Assembly (NCBI RefSeq): GCF_001591345.1
Contig: NZ_BCUS01000026.1
Span: forward strand, 1-61,113
DNA: 61,113 nucleotides
Direction of reading: 5' to 3'
Source: Variovorax boronicumulans NBRC 103145
GTDB lineage: Bacteria > Pseudomonadota > Gammaproteobacteria > Burkholderiales > Burkholderiaceae_C
Shown here: positions 10,074-20,255 of the stretch, one piece after another
Position numbering within the stretch: position 1 is the stretch's first letter
Layout: each line of letters begins with the position of its first letter
The notes under the pieces: generated by a model
Seen by the model: the letters and a program-made list of their open reading frames with translations, nothing else
What the model was told of the DNA's origin: nothing
Databases searched by the model: none
Made by a program: the position numbers and the translations under genes

Positions 10074-11110
10074 AGGCGCCGATCGCGATCACGCTCGGCG
10101 ACCCGGCGGGCATCGGCCCCGAGATCATTGCCAAGGCCTTCCACGACGCGCCCGACGCCGTGCGCGGGGCGTTCGTGGCTGGCGACGTCGGCACGCTGCG
10201 AAAAGCCTCGCAGGCGCTCGCGGCGCCGGGGCGGCTGGCGTGGCCTGTCGTGGAGATCTCCAGCGTTGCTGAAGCGGCTGCCGTGCCGCCGGGGTGCATC
10301 CCGGTGCTGCAGGTGATTGCGCCGCCGAAGGGCATCGTGCAGGGGCGCATCAGCGCCGAGGCCGGCCGCGCCGCCGGCGACTGCGTGGTGTGGGCCGCGC
10401 GCGCCGCGTTGCGCGGCGAGATATCGGCCCTTGTCACCGCGCCGCTGCACAAGGAAGCGCTGGCCGCGGCCGGCTTTCCGTACCCCGGCCATACCGAGCT
10501 CCTGCAGGCCGAGGCCGCCGCCCATCTGGGCCGCACTGTGGCCGATGTGCCCGTGCGCATGATGCTGGCCAACGACGAGCTGCGCACCGTGCTCGTGAGC
10601 ATCCACATGTCGCTGCGCGACGCCATCGAGGCCGTGCGTTTCGACGGCGTGCTGGACACGCTGCGCATCACCCATCGCGCGCTGACCCATGCGCTCGGCC
10701 GGCCGCCGCGCATCGGTGTGGCCGGGCTCAACCCGCACGCGGGCGAGGGCGGCCTGTTCGGTTCGGAAGAGCGCACCGTCATCGCGCCGGCCATCGAAGC
10801 TGCGCGCGCCGAGGGCATCGATGCCCAGGGGCCCCATGCACCCGACACCGTCTTCATGCGCGCGCGCGCCAAGGCCGGCGTGCCGTCCAGCGGCGAGTTC
10901 GACGTGGTGATCGCGATGTACCACGACCAGGGCCTGATCCCGGTCAAGTACCTTGGGGTGGAGAAGGGCGTGAACGTGACGCTCGGGCTGCCGCTGGTGC
11001 GCACCAGCCCGGACCACGGCACGGCGTTCGACATTGCGGGCCAGGGCGTGGCCGATGCCTCGAGCCTCGTCGAGGCGCTGCGCATGGCGCGAACGCTGGC
11101 CGGCGCCTGA
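10070..11110 (+). CDS. pdxA: 4-hydroxythreonine-4-phosphate dehydrogenase
   Basis: This 346-residue PdxA catalyses the NAD-dependent oxidation of 4-phosphohydroxy-L-threonine in pyridoxal phosphate synthesis (DXP-dependent route). The N-terminus ITLGDPAGIGPEI is a hallmark of the family. The divalent-metal histidines are seen in YPGHTELL, VSIHMSLRDA and MYHDQGLIPVKYL, and the C-terminal TSPDHGTAFDIAG is conserved. Translation starts at ATG 10070 inside the preceding stop (ATGA). It is not next to surA/ksgA as in many proteobacteria but is coupled to a transporter and a Nif3-family gene. Confidence 0.95.
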   Translation: MKAPIAITLGDPAGIGPEIIAKAFHDAPDAVRGAFVAGDVGTLRKASQALAAPGRLAWPVVEISSVAEAAAVPPGCIPVLQVIAPPKGIVQGRISAEAGRAAGDCVVWAARAALRGEISALVTAPLHKEALAAAGFPYPGHTELLQAEAAAHLGRTVADVPVRMMLANDELRTVLVSIHMSLRDAIEAVRFDGVLDTLRITHRALTHALGRPPRIGVAGLNPHAGEGGLFGSEERTVIAPAIEAARAEGIDAQGPHAPDTVFMRARAKAGVPSSGEFDVVIAMYHDQGLIPVKYLGVEKGVNVTLGLPLVRTSPDHGTAFDIAGQGVADASSLVEALRMARTLAGA

Positions 11111-11132
11111 GCGCGCGGCCGGAAAGAAAAGC

Positions 11133-11564
11133 TCAGGGACGCTTCAGGCTGTCGCGGATTTCGCGCAGCAGCGTGATGTCTTCCGGCGTGGCGGCCGGCG
11201 CTGCGGGGGCAGCTTCTTCGGTCTTGCGCAGCTTGTTGATCTGCTTGACCATGATGAAGATGATGAAGGCGAGGATCACGAAATTGACAGCAATCGTGAT
11301 GAAGTTGCCATACGCCAGCACCGGCACGCCGGCCTTCTTCAACTCCGCCAGCGTGTTCGTCACGCCCGGCGGCACCGTGCCCAGGATCACGTAGAGGTTC
11401 GAGAAGTCGAGCTTCCCGAACACCATGCCCACGAGCGGCATGATGATGTCGGCCACGAGCGAGTCGACGATCTTGCCGAACGCCGCCCCGATGATCACGC
11501 CGACGGCGAGGTCGATGACGTTGCCCTTGACGGCAAACTCCTTGAATTCACTGAGGATGCTCAT
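11133..11564 (-). CDS. mscL: Large-conductance mechanosensitive channel
   Basis: This 143-residue MscL has the conserved N-terminal amphipathic segment and TM1 ([20 protein letters not shown]), a periplasmic loop, TM2 (about residues 87-108, rich in Phe and Ile) and a C-terminal charged helix (LLREIRDSL). It forms a homopentameric emergency valve released by membrane tension on hypo-osmotic shock. It is convergent with pdxA, with only 22 bp between the stops, and no terminator is obvious there. Confidence 0.96.
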   Translation of the reverse strand: MSILSEFKEFAVKGNVIDLAVGVIIGAAFGKIVDSLVADIIMPLVGMVFGKLDFSNLYVILGTVPPGVTNTLAELKKAGVPVLAYGNFITIAVNFVILAFIIFIMVKQINKLRKTEEAAPAAPAATPEDITLLREIRDSLKRP

Positions 11565-12234
11565 GATTCAGAAAGGGTGCTGAAGACCTGCTGTTGAAAG
11601 GGGTGCCAGTATGCCTGTGGAAGCGGGGGCCAAGACGGGCGGCGCCTCGGGTGATGCGGGACCGCAACTCAGGAATGACCGCTGGCGGCTCCTGCTTGGA
11701 ACGGACGGAGGGTACCCAGTCTCCGTAGCTAAACCTTGCCGACTACGCTTTGGAACGTCTTGTTTCCAATTTCGCGGGATGGGTAGAACCGGTCGGATAC
11801 GTCGTGTTTTGCTCTCGAAAAGAAGGCAAAACGGCGCTGTACGGGCATTTCGGAAGCATCCTGGAACGCAGGCAAAGCCCCATTGACAGTGCACTGCACT
11901 GGTACGATGAGAGGGGAGCAGTGGGGAGCGGCCGCGCGAAATCGACCTTCAAGACTTCTGTCTGTCAGAGCGCATTCGCCCTGGGTGCGCCAGATTCTTG
12001 CGTGACCCCGCGATGAATTCTGCACCTTTGTTGCCTGAATTTGCCAGTTTCAGCGCGACTATAGCTGTTCAAATTTTTACATAAATGGTGCCGCGTAGTG
12101 GCGGCGATCACAAGTGTTTGAAAAAGAAGCGCGATACAAGAGAGCGGATGTGCGAGCCTCGCATGCCTCCGGGAATTGCTGTTCTTTCGCCGCTTCGTTG
12201 TTGATACGACTGACTGACTTTCAAGGGACCTGAA
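11565..12234. other. Non-coding region upstream of the polysaccharide locus
   Basis: These 670 bp have no credible gene; the short open frames lack ribosome sites and family features. They should hold the promoters of mscL (minus) and wza (plus). Two perfect dyads are visible: TTGGAA-N8-TTCCAA at 11750-11769 and ACGGAG-N10-CTCCGT at 11705-11726. A perfect TTGACA lies at 11883-11888, but the best -10 (TACGAT, 11903-11908) is only 14 bp away. The last 200 bp before wza are more AT-rich, with no promoter I would call. Confidence 0.6.
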
Positions 12235-13389
12235 TTGAGAAGAGATGCGAAAGCCCTCGCGTGGGTAGCGCTTGCCGGCGCGGTATTGCTCCAAGGCTGT
12301 GCCGTGGTGCCCGGCATGGGTTCGGTGGAGCCTTACGAAGCGGGTGGCGAGCTGCCGTCACAGTTCCGCTACCTTCCCGATGAAGCGCCTGAAGGCGAAA
12401 TCACTCCGATCTCGCTGGCGCTGGTGCGTACGCTAGCGGAGGTGTCGCCCAAGGGGGTACCGCCTGAGGTGCAGGCGCTATTCGGTAAAGGGGCTCGCTA
12501 CACCATCGGGTCGGGTGACGTCGTGGGCGTCATCGTGTACGACCACCCTGAGCTGCTGCCCAATGCGGGTGCTGTGATTTCGCAGTCGGCCGACCCGACT
12601 GGTGTGCAGGTGGCGCCAGGCTTCATCGTCGATGCGGATGGTGAGATTGCCTTTCCCTACATAGGTCGCGTGCGCGTGGCAGGGCTGAGCGAAGGCGACG
12701 CTTCTGACCTGATCGGAAAGCTGCTGCGGCCGCATGTTCGCGATCCGCAGGTGACGGTGCGTATCCAGTCCTTCCGAAGCCGTCGCGCTTATGTGGAAGG
12801 CGAAGTGCGCGTTCCGGGGTCTCAGATCTTCACTGATGTGCCCATGACGCTGAACGAGGCAATCAACCGTGCCGGTGGCATGACGGCCAATGCCAATCGC
12901 GCGGCCGTCACGCTCATTCGCGATGGCCGCTCAGTCCCGATCGACATGACCCGGCTGCGTGAGGCCGGCTACGACGGGAACAACATCCCCCTGAAGAACG
13001 GCGATACCGTTCGTGTGGCGCACCGGGAAGACTCCAAGGTCTTCGTGATGGGCGAAATCATGGCGCCTGTCGCTCTGTCCATGCGCAGCAACGGGCGTTT
13101 GAGCCTCAGCGAGGCCTTGGGCGAGGCGGGTGGTCCGATGACGACCACCTCCAACGCCGGCCAGATCTATGTGATTCGCCAAGGCGCGACCGGCGCGCCG
13201 GCCATCTTCCATCTGAACGCCAAGAACCCGGCGACGATGGCTCTAGCCAGCCAGTTCCGGTTGCAGTCGCAGGACGTCGTGTATGTCGACCCGGTGCCGC
13301 TGGTCAAGTGGAACCGCGTGGTCAGTCTGATCCTGCCGTCGGCACAGGTGGTCAACAACGCCAGCGAGGTTTACGTCAGACATCGCTAA
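12235..13389 (+). CDS. wza: Wza-type outer-membrane polysaccharide export lipoprotein
   Basis: This 384-residue protein is close in length to E. coli Wza (379). A lipoprotein signal peptide ends in LLQGCA (Cys about residue 22). It is followed by a poly-export domain (YTIGSGDVVGVIVYDHPEL) and SLBB-type beta-grasp domains (AYVEGEVRVPG, VFVMGEIMAPV). It forms the octameric channel carrying capsule or EPS across the periplasm and outer membrane. Translation probably starts at TTG 12235: AAGGGA at 12223-12228 is six bases upstream, the in-frame stop at 12211 leaves no ATG, and the nearby ATG at 12245 is out of frame. It is the first gene of the locus. Its kinase and phosphatase partners are 17 kb away on the other strand. 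Confidence 0.93.
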   Translation: MRRDAKALAWVALAGAVLLQGCAVVPGMGSVEPYEAGGELPSQFRYLPDEAPEGEITPISLALVRTLAEVSPKGVPPEVQALFGKGARYTIGSGDVVGVIVYDHPELLPNAGAVISQSADPTGVQVAPGFIVDADGEIAFPYIGRVRVAGLSEGDASDLIGKLLRPHVRDPQVTVRIQSFRSRRAYVEGEVRVPGSQIFTDVPMTLNEAINRAGGMTANANRAAVTLIRDGRSVPIDMTRLREAGYDGNNIPLKNGDTVRVAHREDSKVFVMGEIMAPVALSMRSNGRLSLSEALGEAGGPMTTTSNAGQIYVIRQGATGAPAIFHLNAKNPATMALASQFRLQSQDVVYVDPVPLVKWNRVVSLILPSAQVVNNASEVYVRHR

Positions 13390-13528
13390 TTGAGTCTGAC
13401 CCGGGCCGAGTTTTTGAGGTTTGCGTCACGGGTCTGACTGCTCTTGAAGTCAGCAGCCGCGAATGCGGTGTGGCGGCATGACTCTTGATCGAGTCTGTCG
13501 CCAATTTTTCGTCTCCAGTGCTTTCAAT

Positions 13529-14830
13529 ATGCAAGTCATTCAATCAACTCAACCTATCGCGATCATTGGCCTCGGCTACGTGGGGCTTCCCCTCGCTGTG
13601 GAATTTGGCAAGAAGCGTCGGGTGGTCGGCTTCGACATCAACGCAAAACGCATCGCAGAGCTGCAGGGTGGACACGATCACACGCTCGAAACCACCAGCG
13701 AAGAGTTGAAGGCGGCAACGCAGCTGGCATTCACTTCGCATGCCGATGACTTGCGGGACTGCGCTGTCTTTATCGTGACTGTGCCCACGCCTATCGACGA
13801 TGCGAACCGTCCCGATCTGACGCCGCTGGTCAAGGCCAGTGAAACCGTCGGTAAGGTCATGTCGAAGGGAGCAATCGTCATCTTCGAATCGACGGTCTAT
13901 CCCGGCGCGACAGAAGAAGTGTGCGTTCCCGTGCTTGAGAAATTCAGCGGCAAGAAATTCAATGTCGATTTCTTCTGCGGATACAGCCCGGAGCGGATCA
14001 ATCCTGGCGACAAGGTCAACACGCTCACCAAGATCAAGAAGATCACCAGTGGCAGCACGCCCGAGGTGGCCGATGTGGTCGATGCGCTCTACAACGAGAT
14101 CATCACCGCCGGCACGCACAAGGCCGCTAGCATCAAGGTGGCTGAGGCCGCCAAGGTGATCGAGAACACGCAGCGCGACTTGAACATCGCGCTGGTCAAT
14201 GAGCTTTCGGTGATCTTCGAGCGCCTGGGCATCGACACGCTCGACGTGCTCGAGGCCGCAGGCAGCAAGTGGAACTTCTTGCCCTTCCGTCCGGGACTCG
14301 TGGGTGGACATTGCATCGGCGTGGACCCGTACTACCTCACGCACAAGGCGGAGCAGGTCGGCTACCACCCTCAGGTGATATTGGCTGGTCGCCGCATCAA
14401 CGACAACATGGCGCGCTATGTGGCTCGCAACACGATCAAGTTGATGTTGAAGAACGGCATGGACGTGCCGCGTTGCCGCATCGGTGTGCTGGGCATCACC
14501 TTCAAGGAAAACTGCCCTGACATCCGCAACAGCAAGATCGTCGACATGGTTCGCGAGTTCGAGGCATGGGGCGCTGCTGTGGAAGTTGTAGACCCATGGG
14601 CCGATGCTGAAGAGGTGGCCCGCGAATATGACCTTCAACTCGGTCAAGTCGATGCGGATCATCCGGTCGATGCGCTCGTCGTTGCCGTGGGCCACAACGA
14701 ATACCGTCGCGCGACCATGACCGAGCTGCGCGCCCTGTGCCGAGGCGAACAGCCCGTGCTGGTCGACGTCAAGAGCCTATTCAACACCAAGGAAGCCCGC
14801 GACAGTGGCTTCTCCGTGTTCCGCCTGTAA
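13529..14830 (+). CDS. tviB: UDP-N-acetylhexosamine 6-dehydrogenase (TviB/WbpO type)
   Basis: This 433-residue nucleotide-sugar dehydrogenase should make a UDP-N-acetyl-hexosaminuronic acid using two NAD+. It has a Rossmann start IGLGYVGLPLA, the central FESTVYPGATEE and the catalytic-Cys motif GLVGGHCIGVDPYYL. The segments VGFDINAKRI and SPERINPGDK resemble the TviB/WbpO branch rather than WecC. Next to WlbA, WlbB and WlbC homologues its product is probably UDP-GlcNAcA, the first intermediate of the 2,3-diacetamido uronate pathway. ATG 13529 is preferred to the upstream GTG at 13463, because the extra 22 residues precede the Rossmann strand without family support. About 140 bp separate it from wza. 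Confidence 0.9.
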   Translation: MQVIQSTQPIAIIGLGYVGLPLAVEFGKKRRVVGFDINAKRIAELQGGHDHTLETTSEELKAATQLAFTSHADDLRDCAVFIVTVPTPIDDANRPDLTPLVKASETVGKVMSKGAIVIFESTVYPGATEEVCVPVLEKFSGKKFNVDFFCGYSPERINPGDKVNTLTKIKKITSGSTPEVADVVDALYNEIITAGTHKAASIKVAEAAKVIENTQRDLNIALVNELSVIFERLGIDTLDVLEAAGSKWNFLPFRPGLVGGHCIGVDPYYLTHKAEQVGYHPQVILAGRRINDNMARYVARNTIKLMLKNGMDVPRCRIGVLGITFKENCPDIRNSKIVDMVREFEAWGAAVEVVDPWADAEEVAREYDLQLGQVDADHPVDALVVAVGHNEYRRATMTELRALCRGEQPVLVDVKSLFNTKEARDSGFSVFRL

Positions 14831-15802
<972 letters not shown>

Positions 15803-15819
15803 CGGACCGCGAACTCGGC

Positions 15820-16410
15820 ATGGCATACAAAGCCCACCCCACCGCGATCGTCGACGAGGGCGCCCGCATCGGCGACGGCACCCGCATCTGGCACTGGGTG
15901 CACGTCAGCGCACAGGCGTCCATCGGCGAGGGCTGCTCCCTCGGCCAGAATGTTTACGTCGGCAACGACGTAACGATCGGCCACAACGTCAAGATTCAGA
16001 ACAACGTCAGCGTCTATGACGCAGTCACCCTGGAAGACGACGTGTTCTGCGGGCCGAGCATGGTCTTCACCAATGTCTACAACCCGCGGTCGGCTGTCAC
16101 ACGCAAGGACGAATACCGCCGCACCCTGGTGAAGCGGGGTGCAACGCTCGGCGCCAACTGCACCATCGTCTGCGGCAACACTGTGGGCGAATACGCCTTT
16201 GTCGGCGCTGGCGCCGTGATCAACAAGAACGTGCCGGCCTATGCGCTCATGGTCGGCGTGCCGGCCAGGCAGATCGGCTGGATGAGCGAGTTTGGCGAGC
16301 AACTCGCGTTGCCGCTGCAAGGCTCAGCCGAAGCCATTTGCGCGCACACCGGTGCGTGCTACGTACTCGACGGCAATGCCGTGACCAAGTTGGATGCCAA
16401 GACGCCATGA
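15820..16410 (+). CDS. wlbB: UDP-3-amino sugar N-acetyltransferase, WlbB/WbpD family
   Basis: This 196-residue left-handed beta-helix acyltransferase shows hexapeptide repeats along nearly its whole length ([28 protein letters not shown] and so on), as in WbpD/WlbB. The predicted reaction is acetyl-CoA-dependent acetylation of the 3-amino group of UDP-GlcNAc3NA. The start at ATG 15820 lies 17 bp after the wlbA stop, and its own stop overlaps the next start (ATGA). The 3-amino sugar specificity is inferred from the neighbours. Confidence 0.9.
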   Translation: MAYKAHPTAIVDEGARIGDGTRIWHWVHVSAQASIGEGCSLGQNVYVGNDVTIGHNVKIQNNVSVYDAVTLEDDVFCGPSMVFTNVYNPRSAVTRKDEYRRTLVKRGATLGANCTIVCGNTVGEYAFVGAGAVINKNVPAYALMVGVPARQIGWMSEFGEQLALPLQGSAEAICAHTGACYVLDGNAVTKLDAKTP

Positions 16411-17498
16411 TCGAATTCATCGACCTCAAGACTCAGCAAGCCCGTATCAAGGACCAGATCGACGCCGCCATTCAGCGCGTGCTGGCGCATGGTCAATACA
16501 TCCTTGGGCCTGAAGTGGCCGAGTTGGAAGAGAAGCTGGCGGCCTATACCGGCGCCAAACATTGCGTCACCGTGGCCAATGGCACGGATGCTTTGCAGAT
16601 CGCTCAGATGGCGCTTGGCATCGGGCCGGGCGATGAAGTCATCACACCGGGTTTTACGTACATCGCCACTGCCGAGACGGTGGCGCTGCTGGGCGCCAAG
16701 CCGGTGTACGTGGACATCGATGCGCGCACCTACAACCTGGACCCGGCGCTGCTGGAGGCTGCAATCACGCCGCGGACCAAGGCCATTGTTCCGGTGAGCT
16801 TGTATGGGCAGTGTGCGGATTTCGACGCGATCAATGCCATTGCCGAAAAACACGGAATTCCGGTGATTGAGGACGCGGCGCAGAGTTTTGGCGCGACTTA
16901 CAAGGGGCGCAAGAGTTGCAACCTCAGCACGATCGCGTGTGCCAGCTTTTTCCCCAGCAAACCGTTGGGTTGCTATGGCGATGGTGGGGCGATATTCACC
17001 AACGATGACGAATTGGCGAAGGTGATGCGGCAGATTGCCCGGCATGGGCAGGATCGGCGGTACCACCACGTTCGGGTTGGCGTGAATAGTCGGCTCGATA
17101 CGTTGCAGGCTGCGGTGCTGCTGGCGAAGCTGGAGATATTCGATGATGAAATTGCCAGCCGGCGGCGAGTGGCTGTGGAGTACGCGCGCTTACTGGAAGA
17201 GCGTGGTATTGCTGGCGCTCCCTACGTCGAGCCGCATAACCAGAGTGCGTGGGCACAGTACACCGTGCGTGTAGCCGAGCGAGAGGCGCTGCAAGTGCGA
17301 GCCAAGGAGGCTGGAGTTCCAACCATGGTGCATTATCCCATTCCGTTGAATCAGCAACCTGCCGTTGAGAACAAACAGGCCAAATTACCGATAGGCGACG
17401 CTGTTGCGAAAGAAGTACTGAGTTTGCCGATGCACTCTTATTTGACGCAAGAAGAGCAAATAAGAATTGTAAAGTCCATCGAGAGCGTCTTTGTTTAA
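16407..17498 (+). CDS. wlbC: PLP-dependent sugar aminotransferase, WlbC/WbpE family
   Basis: This 363-residue DegT/DnrJ/EryC1 aminotransferase has the substrate and cofactor region [15 protein letters not shown], the [14 protein letters not shown] segment and the PLP lysine in [14 protein letters not shown]. It would transfer an amino group to C-3 of the keto sugar produced by the WlbA homologue. ATG 16407 overlaps the wlbB stop. The first third is GC-rich like the upstream genes. From about 16,840 onward third positions become noticeably less GC-biased, and the 3' end reads like the AT-rich genes that follow, so the gene may be a recombination mosaic. Confidence 0.9.
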   Translation: MIEFIDLKTQQARIKDQIDAAIQRVLAHGQYILGPEVAELEEKLAAYTGAKHCVTVANGTDALQIAQMALGIGPGDEVITPGFTYIATAETVALLGAKPVYVDIDARTYNLDPALLEAAITPRTKAIVPVSLYGQCADFDAINAIAEKHGIPVIEDAAQSFGATYKGRKSCNLSTIACASFFPSKPLGCYGDGGAIFTNDDELAKVMRQIARHGQDRRYHHVRVGVNSRLDTLQAAVLLAKLEIFDDEIASRRRVAVEYARLLEERGIAGAPYVEPHNQSAWAQYTVRVAEREALQVRAKEAGVPTMVHYPIPLNQQPAVENKQAKLPIGDAVAKEVLSLPMHSYLTQEEQIRIVKSIESVFV

Positions 17499-17609
17499 TT
17501 CGAAAGCATGGATTCAGCCTCGATCTTCCGAGCGCGGTAGGGCTTCATTCCGAAATCCGTGGTGTGGATTTGTTTAATTGGCAATATACAACTTGCCAAA
17601 TGGGGTTCC

Positions 17610-18965
17610 ATGTTTCGCTCAGGTTTTCTTCGCTCCGCCTCCCTCTTGGTCGGGGGGACCGCCATTTCTCAAGGGCTGTCTCTTTTGGCATTGCCATTAT
17701 TGACTCGGTTATATGGGCCTAGCGACTTTTCTATGTTGGCCGTGTATGCCTCCGTGCTTGGGATAATCTCGGTAGCAGCATGCTTGCGGTTTGAAATCGC
17801 AATTCCAATTCCGTTAAAAGATAGAGATGCGATTAATTTACTGACGCTGGCGCTTGGGTCTTCTGTAACTATATCCTTACTAATAGCGTTACCGATAGCG
17901 ATATTCCCGCAGAAGATAGCAATTTTTTTTTCTTCACCTCAACTGGAAGCCTACCTTTGGCTGCTTCCTGTAGGTGTATGGCTAAGCAGTTCGTATTCCG
18001 CGTTGCAATTTTGGGCGACACGGAAGAAAAAATTCGGTCTCATCAGTAGAACAAGAATTTCTCAGGCCATTGGAGGTGTTGGCTCACAAGTTGCCTTAGG
18101 CCTCCTTGGGTTAACTTCGCTCGGGCTGGTATTGGGGCAATTAATAAACAACTGTGCGGGAATTTTCGGACTGGCCAGAGAGGCCTACAAAGTCGACAGA
18201 ATGCTTCTGAGGGCCATCAGAAAGCGAGAGTTAACGAGGATCTTCAAAGAGTACGAAAGGTTTCCAAAATACTCAACCTTCGAATCTCTAGCGAATAGTG
18301 CAGGTATTCATCTTCCAATAATTTTAATCGCTGGACTCTCGATTGCAGGGGAGGCGGGATATCTGATGCTGGCAAGTCGGATTATGGCAGCGCCATTGAC
18401 TTTAATTGGTGGGGCCGTGTCTCAAGTGTATTTGTCGCAAGCCCCTGACGAATTGAGAAATGGAAATCTTGGCGCCTTTACCGCAAAAGTGTTGTCGGGA
18501 TTAATGAAGACAGGGGTTGGCCCGTTGGTTTTTATTGGGATAACTTCGCCTATTCTATTTCCAATAGTGTTTGGGAAGAATTGGCAGCGTGCCGGTGAAA
18601 TGGTCGCATGGATGACGCCTTGGCTTATATTTCAATTCCTGTCATCGCCTTTATCGATGGCTCTTCATGTCACTAAAAATCAGCGATTAGCGCTAGGGGT
18701 TCAACTAGGCGGTCTGTTTATTCGTGTGGGAAGTGTGCTTCTTGCTGCCTATTGGCTAAAAAACTTCGTATTTGAGTTTTATGCAATATCCGGCCTTGTC
18801 TTTTATCTGGCCTATGTTTTGGTTATTGGTCGCACCTCCAAAATTCGCTCGCACCATTTCAGCGAGGGGCTCTTTTCTAATTTATCAATTGTGGCTGGCT
18901 GGGCAGTCATGGGGCTTGCTGTTAATCATTTAATTAATTATTGCATGCCGTTAATTTTCCAATAG
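17610..18965 (+). CDS. wzx: Polysaccharide repeat-unit flippase, Wzx-like
   Basis: This very hydrophobic protein of about 452 residues has 12 or more predicted membrane segments and the MATE/MOP-type N-terminus (SLLVGGTAISQGLSLLALPLLTRLYGP). It should move lipid-linked repeat units to the periplasmic face of the inner membrane. ATG 17610 with TGGGG just upstream is preferred; the frame also opens at GTG 17559. Base composition is much more AT-rich than the locus flanks, with AAT, TTT and ATT codons common, as is usual for Wzx/Wzy genes that move between strains. Confidence 0.85.
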   Translation: MFRSGFLRSASLLVGGTAISQGLSLLALPLLTRLYGPSDFSMLAVYASVLGIISVAACLRFEIAIPIPLKDRDAINLLTLALGSSVTISLLIALPIAIFPQKIAIFFSSPQLEAYLWLLPVGVWLSSSYSALQFWATRKKKFGLISRTRISQAIGGVGSQVALGLLGLTSLGLVLGQLINNCAGIFGLAREAYKVDRMLLRAIRKRELTRIFKEYERFPKYSTFESLANSAGIHLPIILIAGLSIAGEAGYLMLASRIMAAPLTLIGGAVSQVYLSQAPDELRNGNLGAFTAKVLSGLMKTGVGPLVFIGITSPILFPIVFGKNWQRAGEMVAWMTPWLIFQFLSSPLSMALHVTKNQRLALGVQLGGLFIRVGSVLLAAYWLKNFVFEFYAISGLVFYLAYVLVIGRTSKIRSHHFSEGLFSNLSIVAGWAVMGLAVNHLINYCMPLIFQ

Positions 18966-19070
18966 TTGTGAGTCGAGACTCTTTGTATTGCAAAAGCGCA
19001 AATTTGCATCGAATGGATGGATTGATTCTTGAATGACTCCGAGTATGGCTGTAAAGCAACGTTTCTAAAG

Positions 19071-20255
19071 ATGAAAATAAGTAGATCCATATTGATGGAG
19101 TTAGCGATCTCTTTTTTAGTGATTGTTATTTTCCTATTCGATTTATCGTTTGTTCTTTATTTTTCTGATTCGGTTCAATCGCGATACCCAATCTATATTT
19201 GTGGATTTATCGTTCTTTTTTACTTAATAGCTCGAACACGTGGTTTTTTGGCGGGGAATTCTTCAAATATTGCTTTGGCTGCCGGACTGTTTGTGGTCTT
19301 GACCTTGTTGGCACTGATTTCTGGCCTGCGCTTCTCTGAAAAATTGGGTGGTGGACAATTCGGAGCAAAATTCTTTGCCGCCCTAATCGTCCCAGTTTTT
19401 TTTGCCGTGCTTGGATACTATCTGGCAAGGGCCAGGGGTAAATATTTTTACTTGGGTTCGTTTGTTGCCGTTGTTGTGTTTGTTGGCGGAGCCTTGTACT
19501 CGAATTTTGAAAGCCTTTCAAAGGGTGATGTTTTTCGACCCGCCTATTTTAGATCCGAGGACTTGTATCTGCTGGACATGCATTTTTTTGCAGACTATTT
19601 CACTTGTTTAGCATTGATTTTTATAGGTCAAGCTCGAAAGCGTTGCTATTTATTTTTGACGCTGGCATTAATTGGAGCCCTTCTATTAGGCTCAAGAACG
19701 CCGCTTGTATTTGGTGTGGTTTCCTTGCTCGCTGCTCGATATTATTTGTCGCTGCTAAAGAGGCGCGGAGGGCGTCTTCTTTTAGCTTTTATGGCGGTTG
19801 GGATTGTGATCTTCGCCTTTATCTCATTGAACCATTTTTCTTTAGAGAGTGGGAGTGTATTAGAGCGGGTTTTCAGTGCCCAAACGTACGGCGAGAGTCA
19901 GGAGGGGCGGCAGCAAATTTTAGAGCGCAGCATTCCCTATTTCGACCAATGTTTAATTTTAGGATGTTTCCCGTTTGAGGAAATATTTCTGGGAGAAAAA
20001 GGCGAGTACGTTCATAACTGGATTTCATTTTTTGCATCGTTCGGGTTTTTTGCTGGAATATATTTCCTCATTGTCTATTTTGTGGCGGTTTTTAAAACCT
20101 TTAAATCATTTGAGAGCCTGAGCATTCTCCTTGCCGTCTTGATTTTTCTTACCATGAATATAGTTTTTAGTCGTTCCTATATTTGGTCTTTTTGGGGCAT
20201 GTTGCTGATTTATATCTTGGCGAGTAGGCCCGCAGTTTCACGTGAGTTGGCCTGA
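19071..20255 (+). CDS. wzy: O-antigen/EPS polymerase, Wzy-like
   Basis: This integral membrane protein of about 394 residues has around 10-12 hydrophobic segments and one larger periplasmic loop late in the chain (about residues 265-330, including YGESQEGRQQILERS and FEEIFLGEKGEYVHNW). That topology and the E...HN(W) context fit the O-antigen ligase/polymerase family. The function is inferred from topology and from the position between the flippase and glycosyltransferases, because sequence signatures are weak in this family. ATG 19071 directly precedes the first membrane segment; TTG 19029 is an alternative start. The stop overlaps the next start (TGATG). Confidence 0.75.
   Translation: MKISRSILMELAISFLVIVIFLFDLSFVLYFSDSVQSRYPIYICGFIVLFYLIARTRGFLAGNSSNIALAAGLFVVLTLLALISGLRFSEKLGGGQFGAKFFAALIVPVFFAVLGYYLARARGKYFYLGSFVAVVVFVGGALYSNFESLSKGDVFRPAYFRSEDLYLLDMHFFADYFTCLALIFIGQARKRCYLFLTLALIGALLLGSRTPLVFGVVSLLAARYYLSLLKRRGGRLLLAFMAVGIVIFAFISLNHFSLESGSVLERVFSAQTYGESQEGRQQILERSIPYFDQCLILGCFPFEEIFLGEKGEYVHNWISFFASFGFFAGIYFLIVYFVAVFKTFKSFESLSILLAVLIFLTMNIVFSRSYIWSFWGMLLIYILASRPAVSRELA

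Noticed and set aside
11883..11908. TTGACA with TACGAT as a wza promoter
   Set aside because: The boxes are only 14 bp apart, too close for sigma70, and the site is over 300 bp from the gene.
13434..13453. Stem CTGACT/AGTCAG between wza and the dehydrogenase gene as a terminator
   Set aside because: The stem is only 6 bp, not GC-rich and has no T-run.
13529..14830. Assignment of the nucleotide-sugar dehydrogenase as WecC (UDP-ManNAc dehydrogenase)
   Set aside because: Motif wording (VGFDINAKRI, FESTVYPGATEE, SPERINPGDK) fits the TviB/WbpO branch, and no WecB epimerase is present.
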